Source: Hoplostethus atlanticus
Lineage: Eukaryota > Chordata > Actinopteri > Trachichthyiformes > Trachichthyidae
Direction of reading: 5' to 3'
Length of the DNA stretch: 64,000 bases
Assembly (NCBI GenBank): GCA_034670405.1
Contig: JAXDDX010000178.1
Location: 434,001 to 498,000, forward strand
Within the stretch, counting starts at the first letter, position 1, and every line of letters begins with the position of its first letter. Position numbers and translations under genes: made by a program. Under the pieces are notes generated by a model. That model was given only the letters and a program-made list of their open reading frames with translations, was not told where the DNA came from and did not search any database. Shown piece after piece: positions 41,651 to 56,637 of the stretch.

Positions 41651-44600
41651 ATGTGGATCACCGTGGCTGTCATTTGTGCCGCTTTTGTAATATTTCTACT
41701 GAAATATGTCTTCACCACCCCCGGTCCCAACCCTTTTGAAATCGATACCCGCGAGCCGTTGAAACCAATGGTTATTATCCGGAAAGAGAAAAATAAAGTG
41801 CTGAAGCAGGGTGAGTTGACAGTAGGTCATTATGGACTTTCTTTGGTTAGTAACTGCAATTTCTCCACCAACTGTATCCTCGATAGACCAAATTGTATGG
41901 AATGATATCCACGCCACAACTCGAAAGCTTGAAGCTAAGTTTTGAAACATTGCAGCAATTAATTTGCACTCGTATTTGAATTCCTTTGGTCTTCAGAACA
42001 TTTTACAAACTTGAAATACAAAAATCTGTCTTCGTAATTCCAGATTCTCTCCAAACCAAGTCCACAGTAATAAAAATGAGCAATGACTAAGCAGTGCTCT
42101 ATTACACATTAGTACGCTTTTACACAATCAACTCTGATTTGGTCTGACATGTGACAAGTTCACACCTATTCTCCGAGGGTTGCCAAAGGGCATTCTGGGA
42201 AATGTAGGAAATCAGTGACTAAAGTAGAAATGGACAAGGCAGGTTGAGGGAAAGTGGGTACACCAAAACAAGTAAATTGCAACACTTCACCACAAAATAA
42301 GATGGTGATGATGATGTATAACAATGGAAGAGTATCTGAACTGTAGATTGAGATTTTCTTGTCAAATGAATTTCAGTTTTCATTCAGTATATTACTAGAA
42401 ATAGAGTGTATAGAGACAGACTGCATTGGAATCAAGTGGTGAGATGAAAATGAGTTGAAAGCAATATGCCTTTGTGTAATACTGTATTTTCACTCTAAAA
42501 ATGGCACAATATTCTTATTTTACCATAAAGTTACATAAATACTTATTACCAGCAATTACATCACTTGTTGACTCTAGCATCACACTGGTGATAAATAATA
42601 GAGGTCTGAAACCTCAAATTCAGTGTTGCAATGCCATTGGTGTCATGACCATGCTACTGACCATGTTTTGTTAACACTTCCTCAGGTTTTGTGACCGGTA
42701 AAGTACCTGAAAACCTGGATGCCATTGTCATTGGCAGTGGAATCGGTGGGCTTGGATTAGCCGTGCTGCTGGCCAAGGTTGGGAAGAAAGTCCTGGTACT
42801 GGAGCAGCATGATCGGGCAGGGGGCTGCTGTCACACTTTCACCGAAAAGGGCTTTGAATTTGATGTTGGTAAGAGGATTGGCCCTCCACCTATTTCATGT
42901 ATTATGCCCCCCGTCAGAAACATCTTGCAACTAAAATAAGGAAAATGGTGTTCAAGGCTGGTGCTAGCAGTGTATTTGATCCTGTTGGCTTGGGAGTTTT
43001 GGATTGCATTGCACCTAGAAATATCTTGGTATCCTCGGTATCTTGCTTGACTCCTCCCTCTCATACCATGCACACATAACCAGTCCAAAGTCAAATCCTC
43101 AAACCAGTCCTAGAACCAGTTTTCTCTACAGGAACCAGTCATCTTTCCCTCACTCTGCTTAATACTTATACAATAATGATACATTATGATGATGTAAGAT
43201 ACTGGATTACTTCCCAAAACCACCCATATCAAATTAATTGGTATTTACAACTCTGTTATTTGCTTTGTTATCGCATCTCCTTTAACATGCACCATCACTG
43301 CGATCTTTACTCCCCAAACAGCTTGCCCTCTTTACACGCTAGACATCTAACTCACTGTAATTCATCTCAAAGTCCATCTGAGGCAAAACTCCTCTTCATC
43401 TAAGCTCTCTACTCCAATGTATTCTCTAGCAATCTCATCATTATATTCAGCCCAAAGCTCACACTTCCTTTGGCCGTAACTCCTTCTAGCATGCAGCTGC
43501 CAATGACTGGGGAAAAGAAACTTTAAAGGTGGAGTTTTTATTCCACCCACATCCTTTAGAAACAGCCTGCTTAAAACACTTTGATACCTTTTCTTTGTGA
43601 CTTATGTGACGGGATCTTTATACCTTCAGGTTACACAAGCCCCGTTAGGTTTATAACAGGTCCCTGTAAGGTCACCAGGAGAGACAAACCAGTGTTGGAA
43701 GACAAATCACATTCACTGTCCCAAGGTCATGTAGATAACCGAGGAGACACTCGGTGCTGGGCTGTAGGTCGTCTTTCAGCTGGCATGAAATGATTGAGGC
43801 CTCTACCTGAACTTTGTATGAGCTAGATACAGCATGGCATATATGTACTGCTTTCACCACTACTACTACTACTACTACTAATACATATGTGTACTACCTC
43901 TACTACTATTTCATGTTATACAGTGTATTAAGTCATACAGAGTAAGCAAGATGATGATGATGAACATGAAACCCTGTCCTCATACCGTATGCCGTCCTCC
44001 CACAGGGATCCACTACATTGGCGACCTGCTGGAGCACAAGCCCTTCCGCTGCATGCTGGACCAGATGACCAATGGGCAACTACAGTGGGAGCCCCTGGAG
44101 AATCCCTATGACCAGGTGGTGTTGGGGCCACCTGACAACCGGCGCATCTACCCCATCTACAGTGGCAGGACCCGCTTCCCCGAGGAGCTGAAGAAGCGCT
44201 TCCCCGGAGAGGAGAAGGCCATCGACGAGTACATGAGGCTGGTCAAGGTGGGATCCTTTCCAAGAGAGATTGCAGTGTAATGGTTTATTTGGTGACCCTG
44301 GGATTGTCGGTGTTATTTATTGTGTGTAGTTACTAGGGTTATACTGATTGATAGATCAGGCCGATATTGGACTTTTATTGAATATCAGTTATCGGCCAGT
44401 TAATGTCGTACCTGCCTTCAGCACCCCATATCACTATCATATCGTTACATAAATGTGTGAATGCCTTTTCCTCCCAGTGAACTGGTGCAGAGACGCCTCA
44501 TCAAGTAGATTTATTTTGCTGCTGTTGTTGATATTCCCTGTAGAGGACAAGGGTTGGCACACAGGGTCACACAGTCATCGACAAGCTCTCATTAGTTGAA

Positions 44601-47280
44601 AGATTACATAATGCTACCCAGACTATGTTGCATGTTGCAGACTATCAGTGCACTCAGATCAGGGCAGTTCACCTTTGATAAGGGAGAACACATTTTCTGT
44701 GGTAGACTACATTTCTGAAACTGCAAAAGAAGGAATGCATTTTTTTTGCTGTCCCTTTTGCAATTGTTTTGCATCGGATGTTATGGTTTGGTTTCCTAGG
44801 TTAGGAAAATTCTTTGCACAGCCTCAGAGGTGCAGTGCCTTTGTTGATACTAATCTCTTTGTCAGTCTGTCATATCTAGCATCTCTCATGTCATGTGTGT
44901 GTTTTGTTGTCAGAAAGCCGGACGGGGTATTTGGCTTCTCGCTATGCTGAAGATCTGCCCCGCCCCCCTGGCCAAGTTCCTGGTCTACACTGGCCTGGCC
45001 AATCGTCTCTCTTTCTTCTTCAAAATTGCATCCCGCAGCCTGACGGACGTGGTCAATGAACTGACGGAGAATAAGGACCTCAGGGCTGTCTTCACCTACA
45101 TCTTTGGCACCTATGGTAAGCTGGGCTGCAGCGCCGTTGGTTCAACTGGATTATTTGTGTTGAGTGTGCTGTCCATACGTCTAACTCTCTGGTGATCTGC
45201 AGGTAACATGCCCAAGGATACCAGTTTCTCTATGCACAGTTTGCTGGTCGGTCACTACCTGAACGGTGCCTGGTACCCTAAGGGAGGAGCCAGTGAAATT
45301 GCCTACCACATGATCCCCATCATCGAGAAGGCCGGCGGTGCTGTTCTAGTCCGCGCTCCCGTCAACCGCATCTTGTTCAATGATGCCAAGGAGGCTTATG
45401 GTGAAAATAACTCTCGTGTTAAGATTGGCTCTATTTTTCTGTATACACAGTCAAAGCATGCAGCCACCAAACAAGAGTGGATTCACTGTGCTTGTTTGTT
45501 TTGTTTTTTTCATGGTTTCAGGTGTGAGTGTTATGAAGGGACAGGAGGAAGTCCATATCCATGCCCCTATGGTCATCTCGGACGCCGGCATCTTCAACAC
45601 CTACCAGAAGCTGCTGCCCAAAGAGCTCCAGGCCATGCCAGGTTAGGGAGGATCTGGGACTCAGCAGGGGTTTTGGGGATAGAATGATTCTGATGTTTGT
45701 TGTGAATTACTTCTTTTTTTATGAGTGCAGTGACTTTATAAATTTGTACCATTCAAATTTTGTTTTCATTTCACTTTTTTTTTCTGTGGCCCATTTGTAA
45801 AGTTGTGACACTCCTACCATGCAGCTATCCAGAAGCAGCTGAGCATGATGAAGCACGGTGAAGGCGGCCTGAGTGTTTTCGTGGGTCTGAACGGAACCAA
45901 GGAGGAGCTGGGCCTCAAAGCGGACAACTACTGGATCTTTGCCGAGAACAATTTCGATGAACTGTACGTAGCCTTTACGTCTCCTCTGTTGGTTATGGCC
46001 AACAATAGGCCTGCCAACCAAAGGCTGCTATTTCGTTTGCCGTTCCTTGCAGTTTTTTTTCGGTCTTTCTGAATATCTTCTTATATATATATAGTTCTCT
46101 GTTTCCTAATAGTAATGCCATGATTGAGTCATTTTTTGTCCATATATTTTAATGGACAAACTACGCAATGGGTAGTAAACTCAGAACATATCTGCCTCAA
46201 TTGTTTTGTATCTGAACTTTTGTTTACTCACCCAAATGACTGGTTTTCTTTTACAGGGTGGAAAAGTATGTAAAGGGAGAGAGGGAGGAGTCGGCTAAAA
46301 ATGTACCTCTCCTATTTGTAGCCTCTCCATCAGCGAAAGACCCCACCTGGGAGCAACGGCAACGGTCACCAGGTACAGAAACATGTGACGCAGCCCCCCC
46401 CTACCTACTTTGATGCTCAGTTGATTTATGAGCTTCTTGTGTCTGCAGTATAGTAACAAAAGCCTTGTTGCTCCAGAACAGCGTATTTTCCAACGTTTGC
46501 AGCGCAAATCAACCATCCTCCCTGTCTTTTTTCCATCTTCCCAGGTACATCCACCGTGAGTCTGGTCAGCTTCGCCAAGTACGAGTGGTTTGAGGAGTGG
46601 AAGGATGGCAAAGTGTGTAACCGAGGGCCTGACTACAAAGACCTGAAGCAGACGTTCATCGACTCTATTCTGGAGGTGGTCCTGGATGTGTTCCCCAAGA
46701 TTACCAGGGACAAGGTAAGGACCCCAGCTCTGGATCCGTCCACTGTCTAACATGGCAGATGCAGCTAGGCCTACAGCACCTTGATAGTAGAATTTACTTA
46801 ACACCTTCCTTGACAATTCAGACGTCTCTTTCTGTGTGTGTGTAGATTGAGTTCATTGACGTTGGAACCCCGATCACAAATACACACTACATTGGAGCCC
46901 CCAAAGGCGAGATCTACGGCGCTGACCACGGCATCGCACGGTTCAGTGCTGAACTCAATGCTACTGTGAGACCTGAGACTCCACTGAAAAACCTCTACCT
47001 GACAGGTCAGTCCGTCTATGCAGCGCATTACAATCACAGTAGTAGTGACACATTTCTTGAAGAATAAAAGTCTATCTCACATGACCGACAATGAGTTTTT
47101 ATGCTGTTTGCCACATGTTCTTGAATTCCAGGCCAGGATGTGTTTGTGTGCGGCTTTGCTGGCGCTCTGGCGGGGGCTCTCACCTGCGGCTCGGTCATTC
47201 TCAACCGCAACCTACATCTGGATGCCATTGCCTTGGCCAAGAAAAACAAATGTGTTAATGCCAAAGTGAAGGGGGAGTAA
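41651..47280 (+). CDS. retsat: All-trans-retinol 13,14-reductase (retinol saturase; 11 exons)
   Basis: Exons: 41651-41810, 42686-42868, 44006-44247, 44914-45115, 45203-45400, 45522-45641, 45825-45963, 46257-46372, 46545-46714, 46846-47005, 47132-47280; 612 residues, against 610 in human. RetSat saturates the 13-14 double bond of retinol to give 13,14-dihydroretinol, at the ER membrane. Residues 2-19 form a hydrophobic signal or anchor. The dinucleotide-binding loop GSGIGG is at 70-75 with [14 protein letters not shown] after it. Other family blocks are GIHYIGD (exon 3), [26 protein letters not shown] (exon 5, split here for length), YEWFEEW (exon 9) and [16 protein letters not shown] across exons 10-11. 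The ATG is the first in frame, 11 bases after a good splice acceptor. Fish can carry a second retsat-like paralog; which copy this is was not decided. Confidence 0.93.
43330..43612 (+). mobile_element. Possible LINE 3'-end remnant in retsat intron 2
   Basis: Between retsat exons 2 and 3 a broken plus-strand frame reads TSFGRNSF[13 protein letters not shown] followed by [20 protein letters not shown]. This resembles the C-terminal block of CR1/L2-like LINEs (aromatic-AAP-WN, then PL-x-FK-LLK). Stops and shifts are present. Recognition is by motif pattern only. Confidence 0.4.
44345..44405. repeat. Dispersed-repeat fragment (ATCAGGCCGATATTGGAC)
   Basis: GATCAGGCCGATATTGGAC and ATATCAGTTATCGGCCAG form an imperfect inverted pair resembling a common fish repeat with CGGCCGATAT-type ends. 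Only this short piece is seen, in retsat intron 3. Confidence 0.35.
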
Positions 47281-47802
47281 CAGCTCCTACAGTAGGAAGC
47301 CACACTCTACTAACTGTGCAATTGACCGGTGCAGGGACTTGAACTCAACACAAACCCTGTGTAAGGACGATCAAAGGGTCACAGTGCAAAGTCGGGCCCC
47401 TGGATGGCCTCGGGGCCGCTCGAGTCCAGCTACCCAACCAATGAACTAATGCTGAATTAATGCTCAACTGAAGAGGAAAGTTGAATGTTCCCTACTAGCA
47501 GTGAGCCACATGCATACCTACACTTATCCATGTTTGACCACTTTGGTTTGTAAATTTTATTTAATCATGAGCATTGTAAGACATTAATGATGTCATTGAG
47601 CTTTGAACAGTCATCTTGCACTCATCTCATCCCAAGCTATCATGACCTCAACTGTTTACTACTGAAATGCCTTTGTAAATCATTGACTATGATAGAAATC
47701 GTGTGGAATGTTTTACTCAAACCTGACTATGCCCTTTACTATGCAGTATGCTTGGTTTACCGCTTTACAGAGGTTCGCCCTCTGTTGTAAAAGGGTGCAA
47801 AC

Positions 47803-47808
47803 AATAAA
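47803..47808 (+). other. retsat: retsat polyadenylation signal (AATAAA)
   Basis: The first canonical signal after the retsat stop, giving a 3'UTR of about 540 bases. Confidence 0.65.
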
Positions 47809-48755
47809 ACGTTTGGCATTTGGTGCACTGTCCTATTGTCTATGTACCGTATGGATTTTGAACAATACAACATGTACTCGCCCCGCAGGTCGAAGCTGTT
47901 CCTCGCCACATTCCTTATTACTTATTTTTCAGATGTTATCCTCGGCTGTCAGGCAGTACAGGTTGTTACAGTGGTGGAAAAAAAGACCTGGCCTAACCTG
48001 ACTGGGTGGATGTTTTGAATTTCTTTTATGTAGTTTTGAAAACGCTTTCCTATAAATATTAGAATTATTCTGTCTGTATACACATACACAATCCATTTAT
48101 GTACACACAGTCCAAGACATAGCAAGGCACTCATGGAGGTTTCTGATCCCTAATTTAAAAAAAAAAAAAAATGTATTGCTGCCTTTCAGTGTTCCTAGTC
48201 AACTCCTGCATCCAAGAATGAAATAACAAAATTGACCTGGAACACATTTAGTTTAGTTAGCTTTATTCTGCAGCACCAGAATGAAGAGGAGAAAATGAGT
48301 ATCAGGCATGTAATTGATGTTTTAATTACATTAGCCAAACATGGTTGTACACATTAAATTAACCATCAATTATTGACACGGCTCCCATTCTCTCCTCCAC
48401 CTAAACGTCACACCTCTGCCACTTGGCTGTCATATAACACGGCCTCCCGTGATGAAGTGTTAATTAAAAGGGTGGGTAATCTATGACCTCCAGCCATTAA
48501 TCATAAGGATGACAACCACCAATATACACAAAAATCAATTGGATTTTCAGAGAAGCATTAATTAATGCTTGCTTTTCATTAATATACCCTATTGTCATAA
48601 AAAAATTACATCTGTTTGATACTAATTTACTGTGATGTAAACCCTGGATTTATATCATAAATATTTATGTCAGCCCATAAAGATTAACTGAGTTTAGGTG
48701 GGTTGACCCTGCACTCGGTCAAAAGGATGCAGGTTTTCATTCCAGTTCATTGCTG

Positions 48756-48910
48756 TTTATTGATTACAGCTTAGCATTCAACACTACAGTGCCCTCTAAG
48801 CTCCTCATGAAGCTCAGGGCCTGAATTCCTCCATCACTGGCTCCTGGACGTCTTGATGGGCAGACCTAAAGCAGTGAGAATGGGCAGCAACACCCCCCCC
48901 CTTGAACTGG
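48756..48910 (+). mobile_element. LINE reverse-transcriptase fragment (CR1/Rex1-like)
   Basis: The plus strand reads FIDYSLAFNTTVPSKLLMKL, the motif A region of non-LTR reverse transcriptases (consensus DYSSAFNT-x-x-P-x-KL). Stops follow, then degenerate residues matching the RPQ-V-x-GN segment. It is an isolated fragment between retsat and the cdk gene. The rest of 47.81-49.43 kb is AT-rich with no gene seen. Confidence 0.65.
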
Positions 48911-49438
48911 TCGATTATGTAGTAACCGCGGTATTTCCTACAGGCCATGAAGGCAGCATTTAACACGTGTATAACGAGTGGGCAAAGAAAGATGCAAATT
49001 GTGAGCTTTCTGATTAGTTGGGGACGAAGGGGTGTGATTTTCTCACAATTTACTAATACTTGCTACAAATATGTAGTATCTTTTCCTTGCGGCCAGCAGC
49101 AAGGTCACCAATGTGCAGTCAGTAGTCTGAGGTAAACTAAATATGCTCTAGTAGGTTAACCTTGATTAGACCACTGTGGGATTTGACACTGGTTAGAAAT
49201 ATCAAAACATTGCTTTTACAGTTATGTGCTGTCAAAAGTGCTAATTACTCGCTAGCTAACTCGCTAACGTCAATTACCTAAAGTTACTCGGGCTAGCTGC
49301 TGGAGCAATGATGCTGCACCCGAGGCTCGCCGTTAGCAAGCTTTCTCGTTGACATGCGTCCTATGTATCTGTCATGTGTGTGTCCGACATGTTTTTCCAC
49401 GAATGACCAGGTTAACAAGAACCTGAATTTGGATCGGC

Positions 49439-51593
<2,155 letters not shown>

Positions 51594-51859
51594 AGATTTT
51601 GTCGAAACAAGGAATAGAAAATAGAAAGACTTCAATCCCTTTTGCTTGGGCTTACCCCACCCTAGTGTCCAGGATACTAAAGGGTTTTGTGCCATAAAAG
51701 TCATTGTACATTCTGCTCAGAGCATAGATTGTTTTTTAATAGCTTTTAACATTTGTTCCGCCAGCATCATGAAAATCCTAATCTGGATCTATGTGGAATT
51801 GTGTGGTCAGGTTTGATGGATTATTTTAACACCATTGGAATATCCATAAAACAATAAAG

Positions 51860-53590
51860 AAGGTTTAGCTGGACTCTGAGAACGTGGCTCTTATGGCACA
51901 AAAACCCTTAGTATGTGTTGATGGCAGCCTTTTGTATCAAAACAGAAAAACGGGGGTTGAAGGCTTCCTACCTTAATTGATAGTGTGCAACCGTTGCAAC
52001 TTAGTTAGATGAAGTACTTATTAATAGTAAATAATAAGTGAATGCCATCGAATGCCTGTAATCATCAGAACAGAATAACTAAAAAGTGCATTGTTCCTGG
52101 GTTTGGTTTGCACCATCTGTTTGATCCTAGTGCTTCCAGATCCCACTTTGTACATACAGTAGATCCCGTCAGACCGATGTGATCTGTAAAAGAACATTTC
52201 ATTAGAGTACACGGTGTGAATCAATGCATGCATGCAGTTATCACTTAGGGATGTTGCTGTTGGAAATAGGGTTGCTGCAAACTAATGATAATAACGCTAT
52301 TATGTCCACCTTGTTTTTGTTCCATATCTGCCGTTTGTTCTATACACATCTGTCATACATATTGCTTGATTTTGTTTTCTATTTTCTATGTAGGTCTTTA
52401 TGGTGTCGTCATTGGAAAAGATGACACCTGTATTTTTGTTTGTATTGACTGTTTGTATTAACTTGTGCATGAGTTACATTGTTCATTTAAGAATTTCTAT
52501 AAATATTTCTCTTTGAAACGAGTGTCTGTATTTGAATGCAACACCATTGCTAACATTTTCCCTGTAGTTTAAATTCATGAGGAGTATTTCATCAAGTTAA
52601 CCTCCCTGTTCTACATCTCAGTTTCTCTGTCTTTATTCCAGTGGAAACACCTTAGGTAGGTTGGACGGCTGATTTAGGCCCTGCGACTGAAAGTCAGGAA
52701 GACACGTTCACCCTGTGTGTGTGTGTGTCTATCAAGCTGGGTTTATTACTGTAGAATAGACCTCAATCCCATGTCAAAATATAGAGCACATCACAGGCCT
52801 ACTCTTGGATATGGCACTATAGAGAGGGTATTTTGAGCAAGCTCAGACGTGTTATTTTGAAAGCTTTATCTTTGGCCTTCTCACATCCAGTGGATCAGTC
52901 ATAGCTAGCTCACCCCTGACTAGTTGCCTAATTTGTAGAAGGGCATCTGCTGTGTACTTCCCCTTTCAATGTATTCTGGTCCTGCGCTGGAGTGAACAGT
53001 TAATATTAGTGCTACATAAACAGCAAGAGAAAACCTTTCCTTTGCACAGTATGAACAGAGGGAGGCAGTGTTGAAACACTTGAGAGGAAGACCAATTGCA
53101 CAATTAACAGTATTTCACAGATTTCAAATGATTTATAGCAGTGGCATCCAAATTGGGGCCCAGAGATGTCCAGGGGGTGCCCAACAAAACGAAGAATAAT
53201 TTCATTTCAGTATTATTTCAGTTCCTAGAAGTTAACACAATAAGACAATGAATAAAAAAAAGGTTTATTTTGAGCAAAGGTTTCCCTGACAGTCCTGTCA
53301 TTCTGCACAGCTCAAACAAGCATCTCCTCAGAGAGGGGTCCTAGGGGACTCAGGTGTATCTAATTGTGGTGTGCTTGACATGGAAAAGTATGGGAAACCC
53401 TGACTGTGGGAGGGAGCCGCAGACAGCAGGGGCCGGTGCCACCACCAACTTCAAAAAAATGTTTTTAATCATTGGCATTTACTGATCATCCCCCCCCCCG
53501 TGTGTCCCAGCCTTGCCCCCCCCCCCACCCCGTGAGGAATGCCAAAACAAGGGGAGGAGGGGGGAGAGGCCGGGGGGGGGGGGGGGTATA
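51860..53590. other. Spacer between the cdk gene and svil
   Basis: AT-rich, with no coding exon on either strand. It contains a short GT run near 52710, C-rich runs at 53490-53530 and a 15-base G run at 53572-53586 that borders the presumed svil promoter. Confidence 0.55.
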
Positions 53591-53715
53591 TGGGGTTATA
53601 TTTTTAACGGGGACGGAGGAGCTCTCACCCTACATGGGCTTTGACGCTCTCCGCGGTCGCAGCGGCGCGCTCATGTCCACTTCACCCGGTGCGCTCCGAC
53701 CCTCGCGCAGTGCAT
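53590..53715 (+). promoter_or_regulatory. Putative svil start region and non-coding first exon
   Basis: After a G run the sequence becomes CpG-rich (CTCCGCGGTCGCAGCGGCGC) and ends at a consensus donor, GCAT|GTAAGT, at 53716. A matching acceptor, TTCTATTTAAG, precedes 56364 and would join to the exon carrying the svil ATG at 56638. No other gene here would use this block. No transcript evidence is available, so this is an inference from CpG content and splice signals. Confidence 0.4.
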
Positions 53716-55641
53716 GTAAGTAGACGTGTGTGAAACTTAGATCTGGATGATGATGAACCTTTATTACCGCAAGACATTTCGCATTTCGCAAATATTTAAA
53801 GGAACATTTAATATAATTTTCTGATTAGTGATCGGTTTTGTTATTTTCTAGCTGTCATTGAGTGTAACGAGGCTGAATAGTGCAGGCTGGTTTCAGTTCA
53901 GTTATCGAGTCACTCTGTGCGCCGTTTGAATGAAACGCTTGTCCTAATGTCTAGAAAATGATCCAAAGTCAACGAGATTTTGTCCAGAAATGGTGTCACT
54001 TGGGGGCAATTTTTACAAGAATAATCTTTTAACGCAAGAACCTTAATCTTTACTGACTTGTAATTGGTTTAATCATATACCAGTTATTATTCCCCGATCA
54101 ATTTCATTATTTCACTCGATCCTAATGTATTTGTCCTTAGGATATTCAGAGCTGCACACGTCAGGGCCTTTATTTGTTGTGACTTTTGCCTTGGCAGTGA
54201 ATTCTAGGTAATTTGACTCCGTATCAGTCGCTGAACTTGTGGCTAAATGTTCTTGATTTGATGGAAATTGGACTTGATGGGAGAGGATATGGCTGATTTC
54301 TGTGTTATTATGGCATAAGGCCTGTAGAAATCCATGCTGGATAGATCAGACAGAGGCAAACAGTGCTAGAAGCTACTGATGATGATTATTGTGTCTTACT
54401 GCTGGGCTACACAAGGCTTTCATCTTGAGTTAGGCTATTTAAATCTATCTAGAAAGAAAGGGGGGATATGGAGGAGGAGGGGGGATACAGGGCAGGGAGC
54501 CTAACCAGGACAGGTCAAATTGGGTGGAGGCTAATTCTTGGCCAGCCCTTTAGTTTGACTTGCTCTTGTCATGGAGTGGTTGTCTTATTATGTAACTTCT
54601 AACATGTCTGCACTTCTGATCTCAGGTGAGTCGGTCTAGTGGAGAACCAAACGTTGGGGTATATCTTTTAGCGCTTCATCCTGATAAGTCCATAAAGGTC
54701 TGTTGCTGTGAGGCGTTTAAGGAAGTCAAATTGTATGGCACATTGGATTTTATGACCTCAGCGGGTAATTGCCGTCCTATAAGTGCTGCACAGTGTTTCA
54801 CAGCTTTGCTCCGGGCCTTCGTGTTTGAATATTACAGTGTTATTGAAGTGTACAATAACAGGCCTGAGCTGTCATCTGCAGGCTTTAGTCCAAGCTAGTG
54901 TCAACTATAGTGTCACCGGATTAGGAGCCAATGATCCATGTTGAGCCCCGACGGCAATCTCTCCTCCAATCAACAGTCCTCTAGCGCGTCACGTGACCTT
55001 TGCTCTTTACACAAGCATGGCCACGGTTTCAACTCTAACTTACTGACTTGCCAGATAAAAACAACGTATTCTCTCTCAGTCTGGAGAGGGAGGGTGTCTT
55101 CAGTCCAGTTAACAGACCACGTCCACGCAGACGCACTCACACACACACACCCTTGATCTTGTTGTCTCATAGGGATCACTGCACCAGACAGCTCAAGTCA
55201 TTAAAGCTCTCAGTGTTGTGGCCTGTCCCTGTCATCTACGGCCATTTCGGCACTGCACTCATCAGCTGACAACACAACCGCACTGTCTGCAAGTGTGACC
55301 GCCAGCCCTTTCAATACGAACACACTCCACATGACTGAACCGCTGTTCCCTTTTCAGTTGTTTCTTACACACCGCGGACAAATTTGACATAAATATTTCT
55401 GCATTGTTGCGTTCTTCACTCCAGATTTCTTTCGAACAGTCTAAGAGTGCAACCACCTGTTGAAATGCAAAGTTGCGTCTATTAGTTTGTGCAACTCTAC
55501 TGCCACCAGTAGCATTCATCCCTGCAGCAGCTCCCTCTGTTGAACTAAGTCCACGGCTCATGCCTCTTTGTTCTGGAGGCTCCATTGTTGCTTCCTCTGT
55601 GAGGGGAAAGCACCAGGAATGCTGACACCCACAATTGTTGG

Positions 55642-55642
<1 letters not shown>

Positions 55643-55674
<32 letters not shown>
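55643..55674. repeat. TC dinucleotide microsatellite upstream of svil coding exon 1
   Basis: About 16 TC units in the presumed svil 5' intron (53716-56363). The rest of that stretch holds no recognised feature. Confidence 0.9.
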
Positions 55675-55676
<2 letters not shown>

Positions 55677-56637
55677 ACACACTCACACACACATGTACAC
55701 ACACAAACACACATTTATGTTTGTACACTATTTGCCGATTCATTTCATGGCTACACGCTGTCCTAAAATACAGATCTGGTTATGTCAATATTAATATATG
55801 GTTTCATGGCTTCAGGCCTTGTTAGTGTTGTGTAAACACATCCGGGCGACCATACAGCCAACAGGGACCGTCTTGGTTGTCTGTGTGAACGTTGCCCTGG
55901 GGAGCATTTCATAACTGTTCGGGATAATGTAGAAGTATTCAAGCAAATATCCGAGTTGGCCTGTGTTTTGGATGGACTGGCTTTGCAGCTTGCTGGGTAA
56001 AAGTTGAGCAATACAGCTCTCCTTTCAGCTTAAGCTAAGTTACTTACTGTAGAAGGTATAAGCCCTTACCTGAGGAGACAGGACAGCCTGCAGACTCAGT
56101 GCCATCAAGGCCTGGATCCAGAGTGGAGCTGAGTTGCTGCGGTATTGGGTTTCAATGCAAGGGGAGATTCCTCCATGGCACCGCGTGCTGGAACAGGTCA
56201 TCTTACATGGGCTTCAGCACGAAAGAGGAGAGAGACGTAAATGAAGGATGCACTTGGAGAAAAATGGGGGTTTCTGTAATGTAAGGGATGGATGTCATCG
56301 CGGTGTTTTCTACGACGACTAGAGTTCTGTTAATTGATTTGTCTTTGCTTCCTTCTATTTAAGGAGGAACATCTCACCCACCAAGGCGCTAATTGGTAGG
56401 CAACGTGTGATTAGTGGAGTCTCTCAGGATATCACACCGCTGAAGACTGCATCGAACCCGGTGTCATTTGGAGCCCCGCTGGAACCTGAGAGGTTTACTG
56501 GGAGAAGGCTTTGCTCTCGTTTGTTGTGTCTTAGCTGAAAAGCGGAGAAAGAACAGCCCCCATCTGCTTCCCACTCCTAAATGCCTTGTCATTCTCAGAG
56601 GAGCAGAAAAATTGGTTGAGACCTTCTGAAGGGGGGC

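Noticed and set aside
46295-46816. 173-codon minus-strand frame over retsat exons 8-9
   Set aside because: Antisense to well-supported retsat exons, with no homology.
53472-53723. 83-codon frame at the presumed svil start
   Set aside because: It starts in low-complexity C and G runs; codon content and homology do not support it, and the CpG-rich block reads better as a non-coding first exon.
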